Below, one piece after another: positions 12,859-22,035 of a DNA stretch of 64,000 nucleotides (positions are counted from its first letter, which is position 1; each line of letters opens with the position of its first letter). Location of the stretch: assembly GCF_013170845.1 (NCBI RefSeq), contig NZ_CP033367.1, positions 6,449,001-6,513,000 on the forward strand, written 5' to 3'. Source of the DNA: Mesorhizobium loti R88b (lineage in GTDB: Bacteria > Pseudomonadota > Alphaproteobacteria > Rhizobiales > Rhizobiaceae). The notes beneath the pieces are model-generated. The model saw only the letters and a list, made by a program, of their open reading frames with translations. It was not told the DNA's origin and did not search any database. Made by a program: the position numbers and the translations under genes.

Positions 12859-14709
12859 ATGCCGTCATCCTTGATCCGCCGCGGAGTATGGGCGATCGGC
12901 GCTGCCGTGATCGTCATCGCTCTGGTGGTCGCCGCGTTGCCGCTGATCGCCTCGACGCGTATCGTGCGCGACCGCATCGCCTGGGAAATGAGCGCCTGGA
13001 GCGGCTTCCGGGTCGCCATTGACGGCTCGCCACGCATCGAGGTCTGGCCGAAATTCCGCGCAATCCTGACCGATGTGACGCTGTCGAAGTGGACGGACGC
13101 CGATGCGCCGCCGGTCGTCGAGGCCGAACGGGTCGAGATTGACCTCTCGGCCATGGCGGCATTGCAGGGCGATGTGGCATTTTCCACGGCGCGGCTGGTG
13201 CGGCCGACGATCCGGGTCCAGCGCACGGTGGATGGCCTGTTCCTGCCCACGGCACCGACCGGCGGCCGCATCGCACGCTCCATCGACACGGCGCGCGGGG
13301 TCGTCAGTGCAGACCCTGCCAAGCCCGATCTCGACAAGCTGCCGGCCGATGCCTTCGGCACGGTGGAGTTCAGGGACGGCCGCATGGTGGCTTCCGTCGA
13401 CGGCAAGGACGTCGAGATCCTGAGCAGCCTTAACGGCCAGGCGAATTGGGCGGCGATGAACAGCAATGCGACGCTGTCGGCAACCGGCATCTGGCGCGGC
13501 GAAAGCGTGGCGCTCGACGCTGCCTCACCGAAGCCGCTGGTGTTGTTTGCCGGCGGCATGGCGCCGCTCACTCTATCTTTCAAGGCAGCACCCGCCACCT
13601 TCTCCTTGGACGGCATGGCCAGCATGGCCGAGAACGGCTATTTCGACGGCCAGGTCAAGTTCGCGGCACCCTCGCTGCGCCGCGTGCTGGAGTGGTCTCA
13701 GGCCGGCATCGCGCCGAGCGCGGCGATCGGCTCGGTCAGCATTTCGAGCAAGGTCACGGCGTCGGCCGGACGCATCAAATTCGAAAACACCGCGCTTGCG
13801 CTGGACAACAATCCCGGCATGGGCGCGCTCGACCTGTCGCTTGGCGAAGCACAGCCGGTGATCTCGGGCACGCTCGCCTTCGACACGCTCGACCTCAGAT
13901 CGTTCCTGTCCGCCTTCACGCCGCTGGCGCCTGCGAGCGGTACAGGACCAGAAATCGAAGCGAGTTTCGCCGACCGGATCAACCTCGATCTCAGGCTGTC
14001 GGCGGCGCATGCCACGGCAGGCCCCATCCAGCTTGCCGATGTCGCCGCGACCGCCCAGGTCAAGGATGGTCTTTCCGTCTTCGATATCTCCGACGCCTCG
14101 GCCTTTGGCGGCAACATCCAGACCAGCCTTCGTTTCGACCGCAAGCCCGAGGGCACCCAGGTCGAGATCCGGCTGCTTGCGTCCGATGTCGATGGCGGCG
14201 CGTTCGGTACGGCGGCCGGCATGACCCGGCTGGTGCCGGTCGGCACGGGCACCGTTTCGGTCATCCTCAAGGGACCGGGCAGAACCTGGGATTCGATCTT
14301 TGAAAATGCCGACGGCTCGGTCTCAGCGACCTTCGGCCCCGGCGCGCTCAGCAAGTTCAACCTGCCGGCCTTCCTCAAGCATTCCGAACAGGGCGGCTTC
14401 TTCGCGCTGGACGACGTCTCGGACGGGACGCTGCCGATCGACGGCGCCGAACTGAAGGCAACCATTTCGAGAGGCGTGGCGAGGCTGGACAAGGCCGAGG
14501 CCAATTCGGCGAAAACCAAGATCTGGCTTTCCGGCATCGCCTCCTATGCGGGGCGCGGACTGGCACTGTCCGGCGGTGTCATCCAGCCGGACCAAGCGGC
14601 GGCGCAGAAGACCGGCCAGCAGGGACCCAACCAGTCGTCCTTCTTCGTTGGCGGAACATGGAGCACGCCGTTCATTTCCCCGATAAGCCGCGGCGTTTCG
14701 GGCGAATAG
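12859..14709 (+). CDS. AsmA family protein
   Basis: The 616-residue protein has one N-terminal membrane anchor (about residues 10-32, GVWAIGAAVIVIALVVAALP) and then a long periplasmic region of beta-strand-rich AsmA type, beginning with VRDRIAWEMSAWSGFRVAIDG and IEVWPKFRAILTDVTLS. AsmA-like proteins are bridge-like lipid transport or outer-membrane biogenesis factors. The C-terminal part (GDGSVSATFG-like segment followed by FNLPAFLKHSEQGGFFALDDV) matches the conserved AsmA C-terminus. It is divergent from aacS with a 195-bp gap and appears monocistronic. The specific lipid client is unknown. Confidence 0.87.
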   Translation: MPSSLIRRGVWAIGAAVIVIALVVAALPLIASTRIVRDRIAWEMSAWSGFRVAIDGSPRIEVWPKFRAILTDVTLSKWTDADAPPVVEAERVEIDLSAMAALQGDVAFSTARLVRPTIRVQRTVDGLFLPTAPTGGRIARSIDTARGVVSADPAKPDLDKLPADAFGTVEFRDGRMVASVDGKDVEILSSLNGQANWAAMNSNATLSATGIWRGESVALDAASPKPLVLFAGGMAPLTLSFKAAPATFSLDGMASMAENGYFDGQVKFAAPSLRRVLEWSQAGIAPSAAIGSVSISSKVTASAGRIKFENTALALDNNPGMGALDLSLGEAQPVISGTLAFDTLDLRSFLSAFTPLAPASGTGPEIEASFADRINLDLRLSAAHATAGPIQLADVAATAQVKDGLSVFDISDASAFGGNIQTSLRFDRKPEGTQVEIRLLASDVDGGAFGTAAGMTRLVPVGTGTVSVILKGPGRTWDSIFENADGSVSATFGPGALSKFNLPAFLKHSEQGGFFALDDVSDGTLPIDGAELKATISRGVARLDKAEANSAKTKIWLSGIASYAGRGLALSGGVIQPDQAAAQKTGQQGPNQSSFFVGGTWSTPFISPISRGVSGE

Positions 14710-14730
14710 CTCCGGCGCTTTCGTTCAGTT

Positions 14731-14803
14731 GAGCATGATCTGTCCGAAAACCGGCTTCCACCCTCGGGTCAGGCCCGAGGGCGTGCTTTTGGGAATCATG
14801 CTC
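14731..14803. repeat. Rhizobial palindromic repeat behind potI
   Basis: The element starts GAGCATGATC and ends with the inverted ATCATGCTC. It carries a CCGAAAACCGG segment and an inner perfect hairpin CCCTCGGG-tcagg-CCCGAGGG. Its end reaches the potI stop codon. It shares the GAGCATGAT and CCGAAAA modules with the element at 62122-62266 and may serve as a transcript end for potI and the AsmA gene. Confidence 0.7.
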
Positions 14804-15620
14804 ACCCGCGCTGCGCCACCTGTTCGTCGAGCTGGCGCTGCACTTCACGCCGCTTGTTGGCGATCGAAGCGATGATGACGCCGACCGCGACAACGGCGAT
14901 CAGGATGGTGCAGGCGGCATTGATCTCCGGCGTCACGCCGAGACGGACCTGGCTGTAGATCTTCATCGGCAGCGTCGTGGCGCCCGGCCCGGAGGTGAAG
15001 CTGGCAATGACCAGATCGTCGAGCGACAGCGTAAAGGCCAGCATCCAGCCGGACACGATTGCCGGCAGGATGACCGGCAGCGTGATCTGGAAGAAGGTTT
15101 TTACCGGCGTCGCGCCGAGATCCATCGCCGCCTCCTCCAGTGACCGGTCGAAGGAAACCAGGCGTGACTGCACGACGACCGCCACGAAGCACATTGTCAG
15201 CGTGATGTGGGCGAGTGTCACCGTCAAGAAGCCGCGGTCGAGACCAACGGCAACGAAGAGCAGCAGCAGCGACAGGCCAGTGATGACTTCCGGCATGACG
15301 AGCGGTGCGAAGACCATGCCGGAAAACAGCACCCGGCCCCTGAACCGCGTGTAGCGTGTCAGGGTGAGAGCCGCCAGCGTGCCGAGCACGGTCGCAACCG
15401 TCGCCGAAATGACGCCGACGCGCGCCGTGACCCAGGTGGCGTCCATCAGGCCCTGATTGTGGAACAGCGACACGTACCATTTGGTCGAGAAGCCACCCCA
15501 GACGGTGACGAGCTTGGATTCGTTGAAGGAGAAGACGATGAGCAGCACGATCGGCAGGTACAGGAAGGCAAAGCCAAGCACGATCGAGGTGACGTTGAAG
15601 CGGCTCCAGGTGGCGTTCAT
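14802..15620 (-). CDS. potI: Putrescine ABC transporter permease PotI
   Basis: The 272-residue inner-membrane protein has six predicted membrane helices, starting with the IVLGFAFLYLPIVLLIVFSF segment. It contains the ABC-permease EAA loop EEAAMDLGATPVKTFFQITL that contacts the ATPase. Together with PotH it forms the channel of a putrescine importer. Its start overlaps the potH stop by 4 bp (15617-15620), indicating translational coupling. It is the last gene of the potFGHI operon. The length and order match the Escherichia coli system. Substrate assignment rests on the gene order and the binding protein, and related polyamines are possible. Confidence 0.92.
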   Translation of the reverse strand: MNATWSRFNVTSIVLGFAFLYLPIVLLIVFSFNESKLVTVWGGFSTKWYVSLFHNQGLMDATWVTARVGVISATVATVLGTLAALTLTRYTRFRGRVLFSGMVFAPLVMPEVITGLSLLLLFVAVGLDRGFLTVTLAHITLTMCFVAVVVQSRLVSFDRSLEEAAMDLGATPVKTFFQITLPVILPAIVSGWMLAFTLSLDDLVIASFTSGPGATTLPMKIYSQVRLGVTPEINAACTILIAVVAVGVIIASIANKRREVQRQLDEQVAQRG

Positions 15621-16585
15621 TTGTCCTGTTCCTGCGCTTTGGCCTGCGCTTGCTGGAAGAGCATGATCGGCACGGTCAGCAGCAGAAGAAGGATGACGGC
15701 GACGGCCGAAGACACCGGCCAGTCACGGTTGGCGAAGAACTCGTTCCACAGCGTCTTGCCGATCATCAGCGTGGACGAACCGCCGAGCAGATCGGGGATG
15801 ACGAACTCGCCGACGGCCGGGATGAACACCAGCAGGCAGCCGGCAATGACGCCCGGCACCGACAGCGGGAAGGTGATCTTCCAGAAGGCTGATGTCGGCG
15901 GGCAGCCGAGATCCTTGGCCGCCTCGATCAGCGAATAGTCCATCTTTTCCAGCGACGAATAGAGCGGCAGCACCATGAACGGCAGATAGGAATAGACGAT
16001 GCCGATGAAGATCGCCGTATAGGTGTTGAGGATGACCAGCGGCTGGTTGATGATGTGCAGCGACAAGAGCAACTGGTTGAGCAGGCCCTCGGGCTTCAGA
16101 ATGCCGATCCAGGCATAGACGCGGATCAGGAACGAGGTCCAGAACGGCAGGATGACCAGCATCAGCAAAGTCGGGCGGATTGTGGCCGGTGCGCGTGACA
16201 TGCCATAGGCGATCGGGTAGCCGACGATAAGCGTCAAGAGCGTCGAGATCGCGGCAATGATCACGCTGGTCACATAGGCCTTGAAATAGAGCGCGTCCTG
16301 CGTCAGCCAGACATAGTTGTCGAAGTTGAGGTTGCGGAACCCGGCGAAGAAGCCGGACACGCCGTCCCTGAAGTCGAGCACTGGCGTATAGGGCGGCATG
16401 GCGATCGCGGTCTGCGACAGCGAAATCTTGAAGACGATGACGAAGGGAATGAGGAAGAAGAACAGCAGCCAGACATAGGGGACGATGATGACGAGCCGGT
16501 TGACGAAGCCGGCACCCAGCCGCGTCAAAAACGGCTTGGCGGCAGTCGACGGCATGGCGGTATCGGTGACAGCGATGTTGGACAT
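15617..16585 (-). CDS. potH: Putrescine ABC transporter permease PotH
   Basis: The 322-residue inner-membrane permease has a hydrophilic N-terminal extension of about 30 residues, then six membrane helices (first: LVIIVPYVWLLFFFLIPFVI). The EAA loop is IEAAKDLGCPPTSAFWKITF. It pairs with PotI to form the translocation path. It starts 9 bp after the potG stop and overlaps potI by 4 bp. The periplasmic loop after the first helix is long, as in other PotH/PotB proteins. Function as a putrescine importer subunit follows from family and operon; no unusual feature was seen. Confidence 0.93.
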   Translation of the reverse strand: MSNIAVTDTAMPSTAAKPFLTRLGAGFVNRLVIIVPYVWLLFFFLIPFVIVFKISLSQTAIAMPPYTPVLDFRDGVSGFFAGFRNLNFDNYVWLTQDALYFKAYVTSVIIAAISTLLTLIVGYPIAYGMSRAPATIRPTLLMLVILPFWTSFLIRVYAWIGILKPEGLLNQLLLSLHIINQPLVILNTYTAIFIGIVYSYLPFMVLPLYSSLEKMDYSLIEAAKDLGCPPTSAFWKITFPLSVPGVIAGCLLVFIPAVGEFVIPDLLGGSSTLMIGKTLWNEFFANRDWPVSSAVAVILLLLLTVPIMLFQQAQAKAQEQDK

Positions 16586-16594
16586 GGCAGCCCC

Positions 16595-17734
16595 CTACCG
16601 CGCCAGCACGACGCCGGCGTCGGGCCGGAAGGACACCCAGGCGCGGTCGTTCCAGGTCAGCGGATCCTCGGTCACGCGCGCGGCGTTCAAGGCGCTTGCC
16701 CTGATGATCTGCCCGTCGTCGAGCCTGATGTGATAGACGGTCATGTCGCCGAGATAGGCAACGTCATAGACCTCGCCTTCCAGCGCATTGACGGCGTCTG
16801 CCGGCTTCTTCGACGAGACCTTGATCTTCTCCGGCCTGATGGCGAAGACGATGTCGGAACCGGCCGCGGTCGCGGCGCTGTTTTCGACAACGATCTGGGC
16901 ACCCGTCGCGCCGGTGATGCGGGTCGTGTTTGCAGCGCGCTCGGCGACCTTCCCTTCGAACATGTTCACATTGCCGACGAAATGGGCGACGAAGCGGGAG
17001 GTCGGCGCCTCATAGACTTCCGCCGGCGTCGCAACCTGCATCACCTCGCCCTTGTCGATGATGGCGATGCGGTCGGCCATGGTCATCGCCTCTTCCTGGT
17101 CGTGGGTGACGACGACGAAGGTGAGGCCGAGATTTTGCTGGAGGTCCATCAGCTCGAACTGGGTTTCCTCGCGCAATTTCTTATCGAGCGCGCCGAGCGG
17201 CTCGTCGAGCAGCAGCACTTTCGGCCGCTTGGCGACCGATCGGGCAAGTGCGACGCGCTGGCGCTGGCCGCCCGATAGCTGGTGCGGCTTGCGCTTGGCG
17301 AACTGCTCGAGCTTGACCAGCTTCAGCATCTCGGCAACGCGCTTTTCGATATCCGGTCCCGGCATGCCTTCCTGCTTGAGGCCGAAGGCAATGTTTTTTT
17401 CCACTGTCATATGCGGGAACAGCGCATAGGACTGGAACATCATGTTGACCGGCCGGCGGTAGGGCGGAATGCCGCGCAGATCCTGACCGTCGAGCAGGAT
17501 GCGACCGGCTGTCGGTTCCTCGAAGCCGGCAAGCATCCTGAGCAGCGTCGACTTCCCGCAACCGGAGGCGCCGAGCAGCGCGAAGAATTCGCGCTCGAAT
17601 ATGGTCAGCGACAAATTGTTGACGGCGGTGAAGTCACCGAACTTCTTGGTGACGTTGTCGAACTGGATGTATGGCTTGGCGTTCGGATCGTTCCATGGCG
17701 CGAAATCCCTGCGGATGCTGCCAAGCGATTTCAT
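16595..17734 (-). CDS. potG: Putrescine ABC transporter ATP-binding protein PotG
   Basis: The 379-residue cytosolic ATPase has Walker A GASGCGKST at about residues 55-63, the signature LSGGQRQRVALARSVA, Walker B VLLLDEP, and the H-loop VVTHDQEEAM. A C-terminal TOBE-type regulatory domain follows (IVFAIRPEKIKVSS). It energises uptake through PotH and PotI. It is 83 bp after potF and 9 bp before potH in the same direction. Its N-terminus (SLGSIRRDFAPWNDPNAKPY) is the extension typical of PotG rather than PotA, supporting the putrescine-specific assignment. Confidence 0.94.
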   Translation of the reverse strand: MKSLGSIRRDFAPWNDPNAKPYIQFDNVTKKFGDFTAVNNLSLTIFEREFFALLGASGCGKSTLLRMLAGFEEPTAGRILLDGQDLRGIPPYRRPVNMMFQSYALFPHMTVEKNIAFGLKQEGMPGPDIEKRVAEMLKLVKLEQFAKRKPHQLSGGQRQRVALARSVAKRPKVLLLDEPLGALDKKLREETQFELMDLQQNLGLTFVVVTHDQEEAMTMADRIAIIDKGEVMQVATPAEVYEAPTSRFVAHFVGNVNMFEGKVAERAANTTRITGATGAQIVVENSAATAAGSDIVFAIRPEKIKVSSKKPADAVNALEGEVYDVAYLGDMTVYHIRLDDGQIIRASALNAARVTEDPLTWNDRAWVSFRPDAGVVLAR

Positions 17735-17817
17735 ATCCCACTCCGTCCTGATTCTTGCTTCTTGCCCCAGATGGAATTCGGTCCCGGCAGATGACTGCCG
17801 GGACCGTGTCGCATTGC

Positions 17818-18915
17818 TTATTGGCCGGTCACGATCTTGGTCCAGGTGCGGGTGACGACACGCTGGGTCTTGGGATCGTAAGGAGAGACCGTGTAGAGCT
17901 TCTGGAGAGTCGCGTCATCGGGATAGACGGCCGGATCGCTGAGCAGCGCCTTGTCGACGAACTGCTGGGAGGCCTTGTTGCCGTTGGCATAGAGCACGGC
18001 GTTCGACGATTTGGCGATCACTTCCGGCGTCATCATGTAGTTGAGGAATTCATGCGCCTCGGCGACATGCGGCGCATCGGCAGGGATCGCCATCTGGTCG
18101 AACCACATCTGGGCGCCTTCCTTCGGCACGGAATAACCGATCTCCACCCCCTGCTTGGCTTCGACCGCGCGGTTGCGCGCCTGGAACACGTCACCAGACC
18201 AGCCGACCGCCAGGCAGATGTCGCCATTGGCCAAGGCGTTGATGTACTCGGACGAGTGGAACTTCCTGATAAAGGGGCGGACCTTCATCATGGCTTCCTC
18301 GGCCTTGGCGATATCGTCGGGCGAAGTGCTGTTCGGGTCGAGGCCGACATATTTCAGCGCCGCCGGGATGATGTCGGCCGGCGAATCCAGCACGTAGACA
18401 CCGCAGTCCTTCAGTTTGGCGAGACTTTCGGGATTGAAGAACACATCCCAGCTATCGATCTTGTCGGTGCCGAGTGCTGCCTGAACCTTCTTGATGTTGT
18501 AGCCGATGCCGACCGTACCCCACATATAGTTGATCGAATACTCATTGCCGGGGTCGTATTTGGCAGTCCGCTGCGAAACCGTATCCCACATGTTGGCGAG
18601 GTTCGGCAGTTTCGACTTGTCGAGCTTCTGGAACACGCCGGCCTGAATCTGACGGGCCAGGAAATTACCGCTGGGCACGACGACATCATAGCCGCTGCCG
18701 CCGGCAAGCAGCTTGGTTTCCAGGATCTCGTTGGAATCGAACGTATCGTAGACGACCTTGATGCCGGTCTTCTTGGTGAAGTCGTCGATGATCGTCGGGT
18801 CGATATAATCGGACCAGTTGAAGACATTGACGACGCGGTCCTCGGCATGCCCGGCGGGTGTGAACAATGTCAGAAATACCGAGGTTGCCGAAAGCCAGAG
18901 CGCTTTGCGGATCAT
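17818..18915 (-). CDS. potF: Putrescine-binding periplasmic protein PotF
   Basis: The 365-residue protein has a Sec signal peptide (MIRKALWLSATSVFLTLF, cleaved after about AGHA). It then has the PotD/PotF-type solute-binding fold beginning VVNVFNWSDYIDPTIIDDF, a family hallmark, with the DTFDSNEILETKLLAG and GYDVVVPSG segments. I use the ATG at 18915, which follows an AAGGAG site, rather than an ATG nine codons upstream. It heads the potFGHI operon. A perfect 14-bp palindrome, GCGCCAATTGGCGC, lies about 100 bp upstream. The puuA-puuB catabolic pair is encoded 6 kb away. Confidence 0.94.
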   Translation of the reverse strand: MIRKALWLSATSVFLTLFTPAGHAEDRVVNVFNWSDYIDPTIIDDFTKKTGIKVVYDTFDSNEILETKLLAGGSGYDVVVPSGNFLARQIQAGVFQKLDKSKLPNLANMWDTVSQRTAKYDPGNEYSINYMWGTVGIGYNIKKVQAALGTDKIDSWDVFFNPESLAKLKDCGVYVLDSPADIIPAALKYVGLDPNSTSPDDIAKAEEAMMKVRPFIRKFHSSEYINALANGDICLAVGWSGDVFQARNRAVEAKQGVEIGYSVPKEGAQMWFDQMAIPADAPHVAEAHEFLNYMMTPEVIAKSSNAVLYANGNKASQQFVDKALLSDPAVYPDDATLQKLYTVSPYDPKTQRVVTRTWTKIVTGQ

Positions 18916-19241
18916 GCTATTCTCCTTTGGTGAGTGTTCCATCGCCGGCTCGTCGCGGCATGCGCGCGACCGGGCATTTCTTTCAGACTATTGAGCTTTC
19001 CAGGGGACAACAAGCGCCAATTGGCGCGCCGCTTGCGGCCGCGCAATTGTCCCTGGCTGGAAGGAATCACGCCGCCGTCAGAAGCTTTCGCCGCCGCGCG
19101 GACAGAAATACAGAAATATGGTCCGGTCTCGATCGGGTCGCCGGGGACACTTGGCAAGATACGCCTGTCTTGTTGTTGCCGTAGTCCCAGCCTGCCCGGG
19201 CTGCAGCAACGTTGTCAATGGCAAAGCTTCAGTGGCCTGCA
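18916..19241. other. Intergenic region upstream of potF
   Basis: This 326-bp stretch has no credible gene. The one notable element is the palindrome GCGCCAATTGGCGC at 19014-19027, a possible operator for potF. It also contains the 3' flank of the DMT transporter gene. Confidence 0.5.
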
Positions 19242-20213
19242 TCAATTCGGTGACGGCACCCCAGTGACCCCAGCGCGCTGCGGTCGTGCCTGGCGCTTGA
19301 ACTCGAGCCCGATATGGACAAGCAGCGCCGTGACCACCACCGCGCCGCCGACGATGGTGCGCCCAGACGGCACTTCGGAATGGATGAGCCAGACCCATAT
19401 CGGCCCAAGGATCGGCTCGAATGTACCAAGCAGTGCCGCAATGGCTGCCGGGATCAGCCGCGCGCCGGTGGCGAAGAAGGCGAGGCCGATGCCGAGATTG
19501 ACGACGCCGAAGGCGAAGAGAAAGCCCATGTCGCTGGCCGAGACGGTGAAGGTCGATGCCTGCGAGGCGGCAAAGCCCGCGGCCAGGATCGTGCCGAGGC
19601 AGGTCGCCGGCGTCATCCGCACGCTGGCGAACCGCCTCGTGATGACGGTGGCGATCGAGAACATGAAGGCGATCAGCAGCGCCAGCCCATCGCCTATGGG
19701 CGAGACGGCGCCATCGAGCGATTCCGACACCATGATGGCAACGCCGGCGATGACGGCGGCAATCGCCACCCAGGTCACGGCACCAACCCGTTCGCGAAAC
19801 AAGGCCCAGGAAAACAGCGCCGCCAGAAGCGGCACGCCGGCCTGCATCAAAAGGATGTTGGCGACGGTGGTGTAGGCGAGCGCCACGACGAAGGCGGTCG
19901 ATGCGATGGCGAAGCAGAACCCGACGGCAAGGCCAGGCAGGCCCATGTCGCGGAATGACTTCAACATGCCGCGCCAGCCGTCACGCCAGACCATGAAGGA
20001 GAGCAGGAAGGCGGCGGCCCAGATGGAACGCCAGAAAATAACCGTCCAGCTGTCGCCGAGGGTGATGAAGCGGGCGATGGTGCCGCCGAAACTCCACATC
20101 AGCGCCGACAGGAAGACCAAAAGCATGCCGACACGTTCCTCGCGCGGCGAGGCTGTCAAAGTGACATGGCCGGGTGATGCGACAAGGACCGGTGATGATG
20201 CTGCGTCTGTCAT
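19242..20213 (-). CDS. DMT-superfamily EamA transporter
   Basis: The 323-residue protein has two EamA repeats with about ten membrane helices, beginning MLLVFLSALMWSFGGTIARF, a typical start of EamA proteins, and ending in IVGGAVVVTALLVHIGLEF. Members export amino acids, metabolites or drugs. An ATG further upstream (20336) is open, but the ATG at 20213 gives a normal length; neither has a strong ribosome site, so the start is uncertain. It is in the same direction as the regulator gene at 20350, with 136 bp between. The substrate cannot be inferred from sequence. Confidence 0.87.
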   Translation of the reverse strand: MTDAASSPVLVASPGHVTLTASPREERVGMLLVFLSALMWSFGGTIARFITLGDSWTVIFWRSIWAAAFLLSFMVWRDGWRGMLKSFRDMGLPGLAVGFCFAIASTAFVVALAYTTVANILLMQAGVPLLAALFSWALFRERVGAVTWVAIAAVIAGVAIMVSESLDGAVSPIGDGLALLIAFMFSIATVITRRFASVRMTPATCLGTILAAGFAASQASTFTVSASDMGFLFAFGVVNLGIGLAFFATGARLIPAAIAALLGTFEPILGPIWVWLIHSEVPSGRTIVGGAVVVTALLVHIGLEFKRQARPQRAGVTGVPSPN

Positions 20214-20349
20214 GGGCGCGACTGTCGAGCTTTTGTGGACGGGACGATGCGCAAGGGACGACAAAAAACTGCTCTGTTCGCGTAGCGCAAAGACTTGAGC
20301 CGCGACTGATCCAGACACCGGCGATGATTGTGGCACCTTTGCTGCCGCG

Positions 20350-21798
20350 TTACTGGAAGTCGAAGGCGCTCAGGCCCGTCACCATTTCGTCAAGGCCGAG
20401 CGGACGCGTCACCGGCGGTTCGGCGCGCGACAGGCAGCCGACGCGCTCGCAAAGCCGGCAAGCGGGCCCGACCGGCGTCGCCGCGACAATGCCTGGTCCC
20501 GACTTTCCCGCAGCCGCTACGCCGGGCAGCGCCGCGCCATAGACGATGTCGTCGCGAAAGCCGATGTCGCAGCCGAGCAGCAGCGCGGTGCGGCGCGGAC
20601 GCTCCGAGAACGCACCTTGCGGGCCCTCCAGCGTGCGGGCGACGCACAAGAACTCGGCGCCGTCGGGCATTTCCACCGCTTCGACGAAGATCTGGCCGGG
20701 CTGCGAGAAGGCGGCATGCACGGGTAGCTTGGGACAGCCGCCGCCGAAGCGGCTGTGCGGAAAGCCCTGGCTGCCAGCTCTGCGGAAGCGGTTTCCGGCA
20801 TTGTCGACCTCCAGCATGAAGAACGGCACGCCGGGCGCGCCTTGCCGCTGCAGCATGGTCAGCCGGTTCGCCGCCTGCTCGAAGGAGACGCCGAAGCGCG
20901 AGCGCAGTACGTCGATGTCGTAGCGGGCGCGAATAGCGGCCGCATGAAAGGCCTGATAAGGCATCATCAGCGCATGCGCGGCGTAGCGGCCGAGCTCGAA
21001 GCGAGCCAAACGGCGCGCTTCGTCCGTCGTGAGCCTGAGCGCCTGGATCTCGCCGGCCACCGCGACCGTCATGCGGATCAGGCAGGCCTCCATCGCCACT
21101 TCGCGCAGCTGGTCGAACGGCGACAGCCGCTCTGACAGGAACAGCCGCTGCGAGTGGCGGTCGTAGCGGCGGCGCCAGTTCGGCATGGTGGCGACCGGCA
21201 GCACCTTGACGACGATGCCGTATTCGCGCCTCAGCCAGGCCTTCAGTGCGCCGAACAGATCGTCGCCGGGATCAAGCACCGCGGTGAACGCCTCGGCTTC
21301 TTCCTCAAGTGCTGTAAAATGGTTCGGCCGCCGCTCGAAGGTCTCGTGCACCTCGTCGATCGGCAGGCGGGCACCGGACAGCGCCGTGGCGCGACCCTCG
21401 CGTGCCAGAAGCTCGTTGAGATCGGACAGCCGCTCGGCCTGCTCGCGATAGGCACGGAACAGTTTTATCACCGCGGCCGATGCATTGGGCGCCGCCTCGG
21501 CAAGTTCGATCAGTTCCTGGTCTCCCGGCAATTCGCCGACCAGCAGCGGGTCGGTGAACACTTCCTTCAGGGCGGCCACCGACCCCCTTGCCTCGCCTTG
21601 CAACTCATGCGGGTCGACCTTGTAGACGGACGCCAGCTTGAGGATAAGCTGCACCGTCAGCGGCCGCTGGTTGCGCTCGATCAGGTTGAGATAGGACGGC
21701 GAGATGCCGAGCCCCTCGGCCATCGCCGTCTGGGTCAGGCCCTTGGCGTTGCGGATGCGGCGGATGCGCGGCCCGGCGAAGATTTTCTGATCAGCCAT
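20350..21798 (-). CDS. ScfR/RamB-type XRE regulator of isocitrate lyase
   Basis: The 482-residue protein has an N-terminal XRE helix-turn-helix (IRRIRNAKGLTQTAMAEGL, SPSYLNLIERNQRPL), a central IrrE-like peptidase-fold domain of the ImmA group (EVAMEACLIRMTVAVAGEI region) and a C-terminal Cys-containing DUF2083 domain ending VGPACRLCERVGCLSR. This is the short-chain fatty acyl regulator architecture, whose actinobacterial relatives RamB and MccR/PrpR control aceA and the methylcitrate cycle in response to acyl-CoA. It is divergent from aceA, so control of aceA is likely. The HExxH zinc motif is not intact, consistent with a sensor role. Repeated ATTTACA motifs lie between the two genes. Confidence 0.88.
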   Translation of the reverse strand: MADQKIFAGPRIRRIRNAKGLTQTAMAEGLGISPSYLNLIERNQRPLTVQLILKLASVYKVDPHELQGEARGSVAALKEVFTDPLLVGELPGDQELIELAEAAPNASAAVIKLFRAYREQAERLSDLNELLAREGRATALSGARLPIDEVHETFERRPNHFTALEEEAEAFTAVLDPGDDLFGALKAWLRREYGIVVKVLPVATMPNWRRRYDRHSQRLFLSERLSPFDQLREVAMEACLIRMTVAVAGEIQALRLTTDEARRLARFELGRYAAHALMMPYQAFHAAAIRARYDIDVLRSRFGVSFEQAANRLTMLQRQGAPGVPFFMLEVDNAGNRFRRAGSQGFPHSRFGGGCPKLPVHAAFSQPGQIFVEAVEMPDGAEFLCVARTLEGPQGAFSERPRRTALLLGCDIGFRDDIVYGAALPGVAAAGKSGPGIVAATPVGPACRLCERVGCLSRAEPPVTRPLGLDEMVTGLSAFDFQ

Positions 21799-22035
21799 CG
21801 ACTATCCTTGACAGGAATTTACACGGTATTCGCGGCGATTCCATCGCTCTCACATTTACAATCGTGACAAATTTACAGCAGCCCTCTGTCAAACACAACA
21901 CAGGTTTTCCCTTATCTCAAGCTGAGTTTCCCGATTTTTCTGGCGTATTTTGCACCGCAATGTAAATTAAGTCACATACCGGTGCCTCAGAAGATTGGCA
22001 TACGGACATAGTGCAGCGATCCTTCGGAGTGACAC
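21799..22035. promoter_or_regulatory. Divergent scfR-aceA promoter with ATTTACA repeats
   Basis: The 237-bp intergenic region carries ATTTACA three times in direct orientation (21817-21823, 21854-21860, 21871-21877) and once inverted as TGTAAAT (21961-21967). The two middle copies are 17 bp apart. They probably mark the regulator's operators for autoregulation and aceA control. The motif differs from the TTTGCAAA core known for RamB. Confidence 0.5.
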
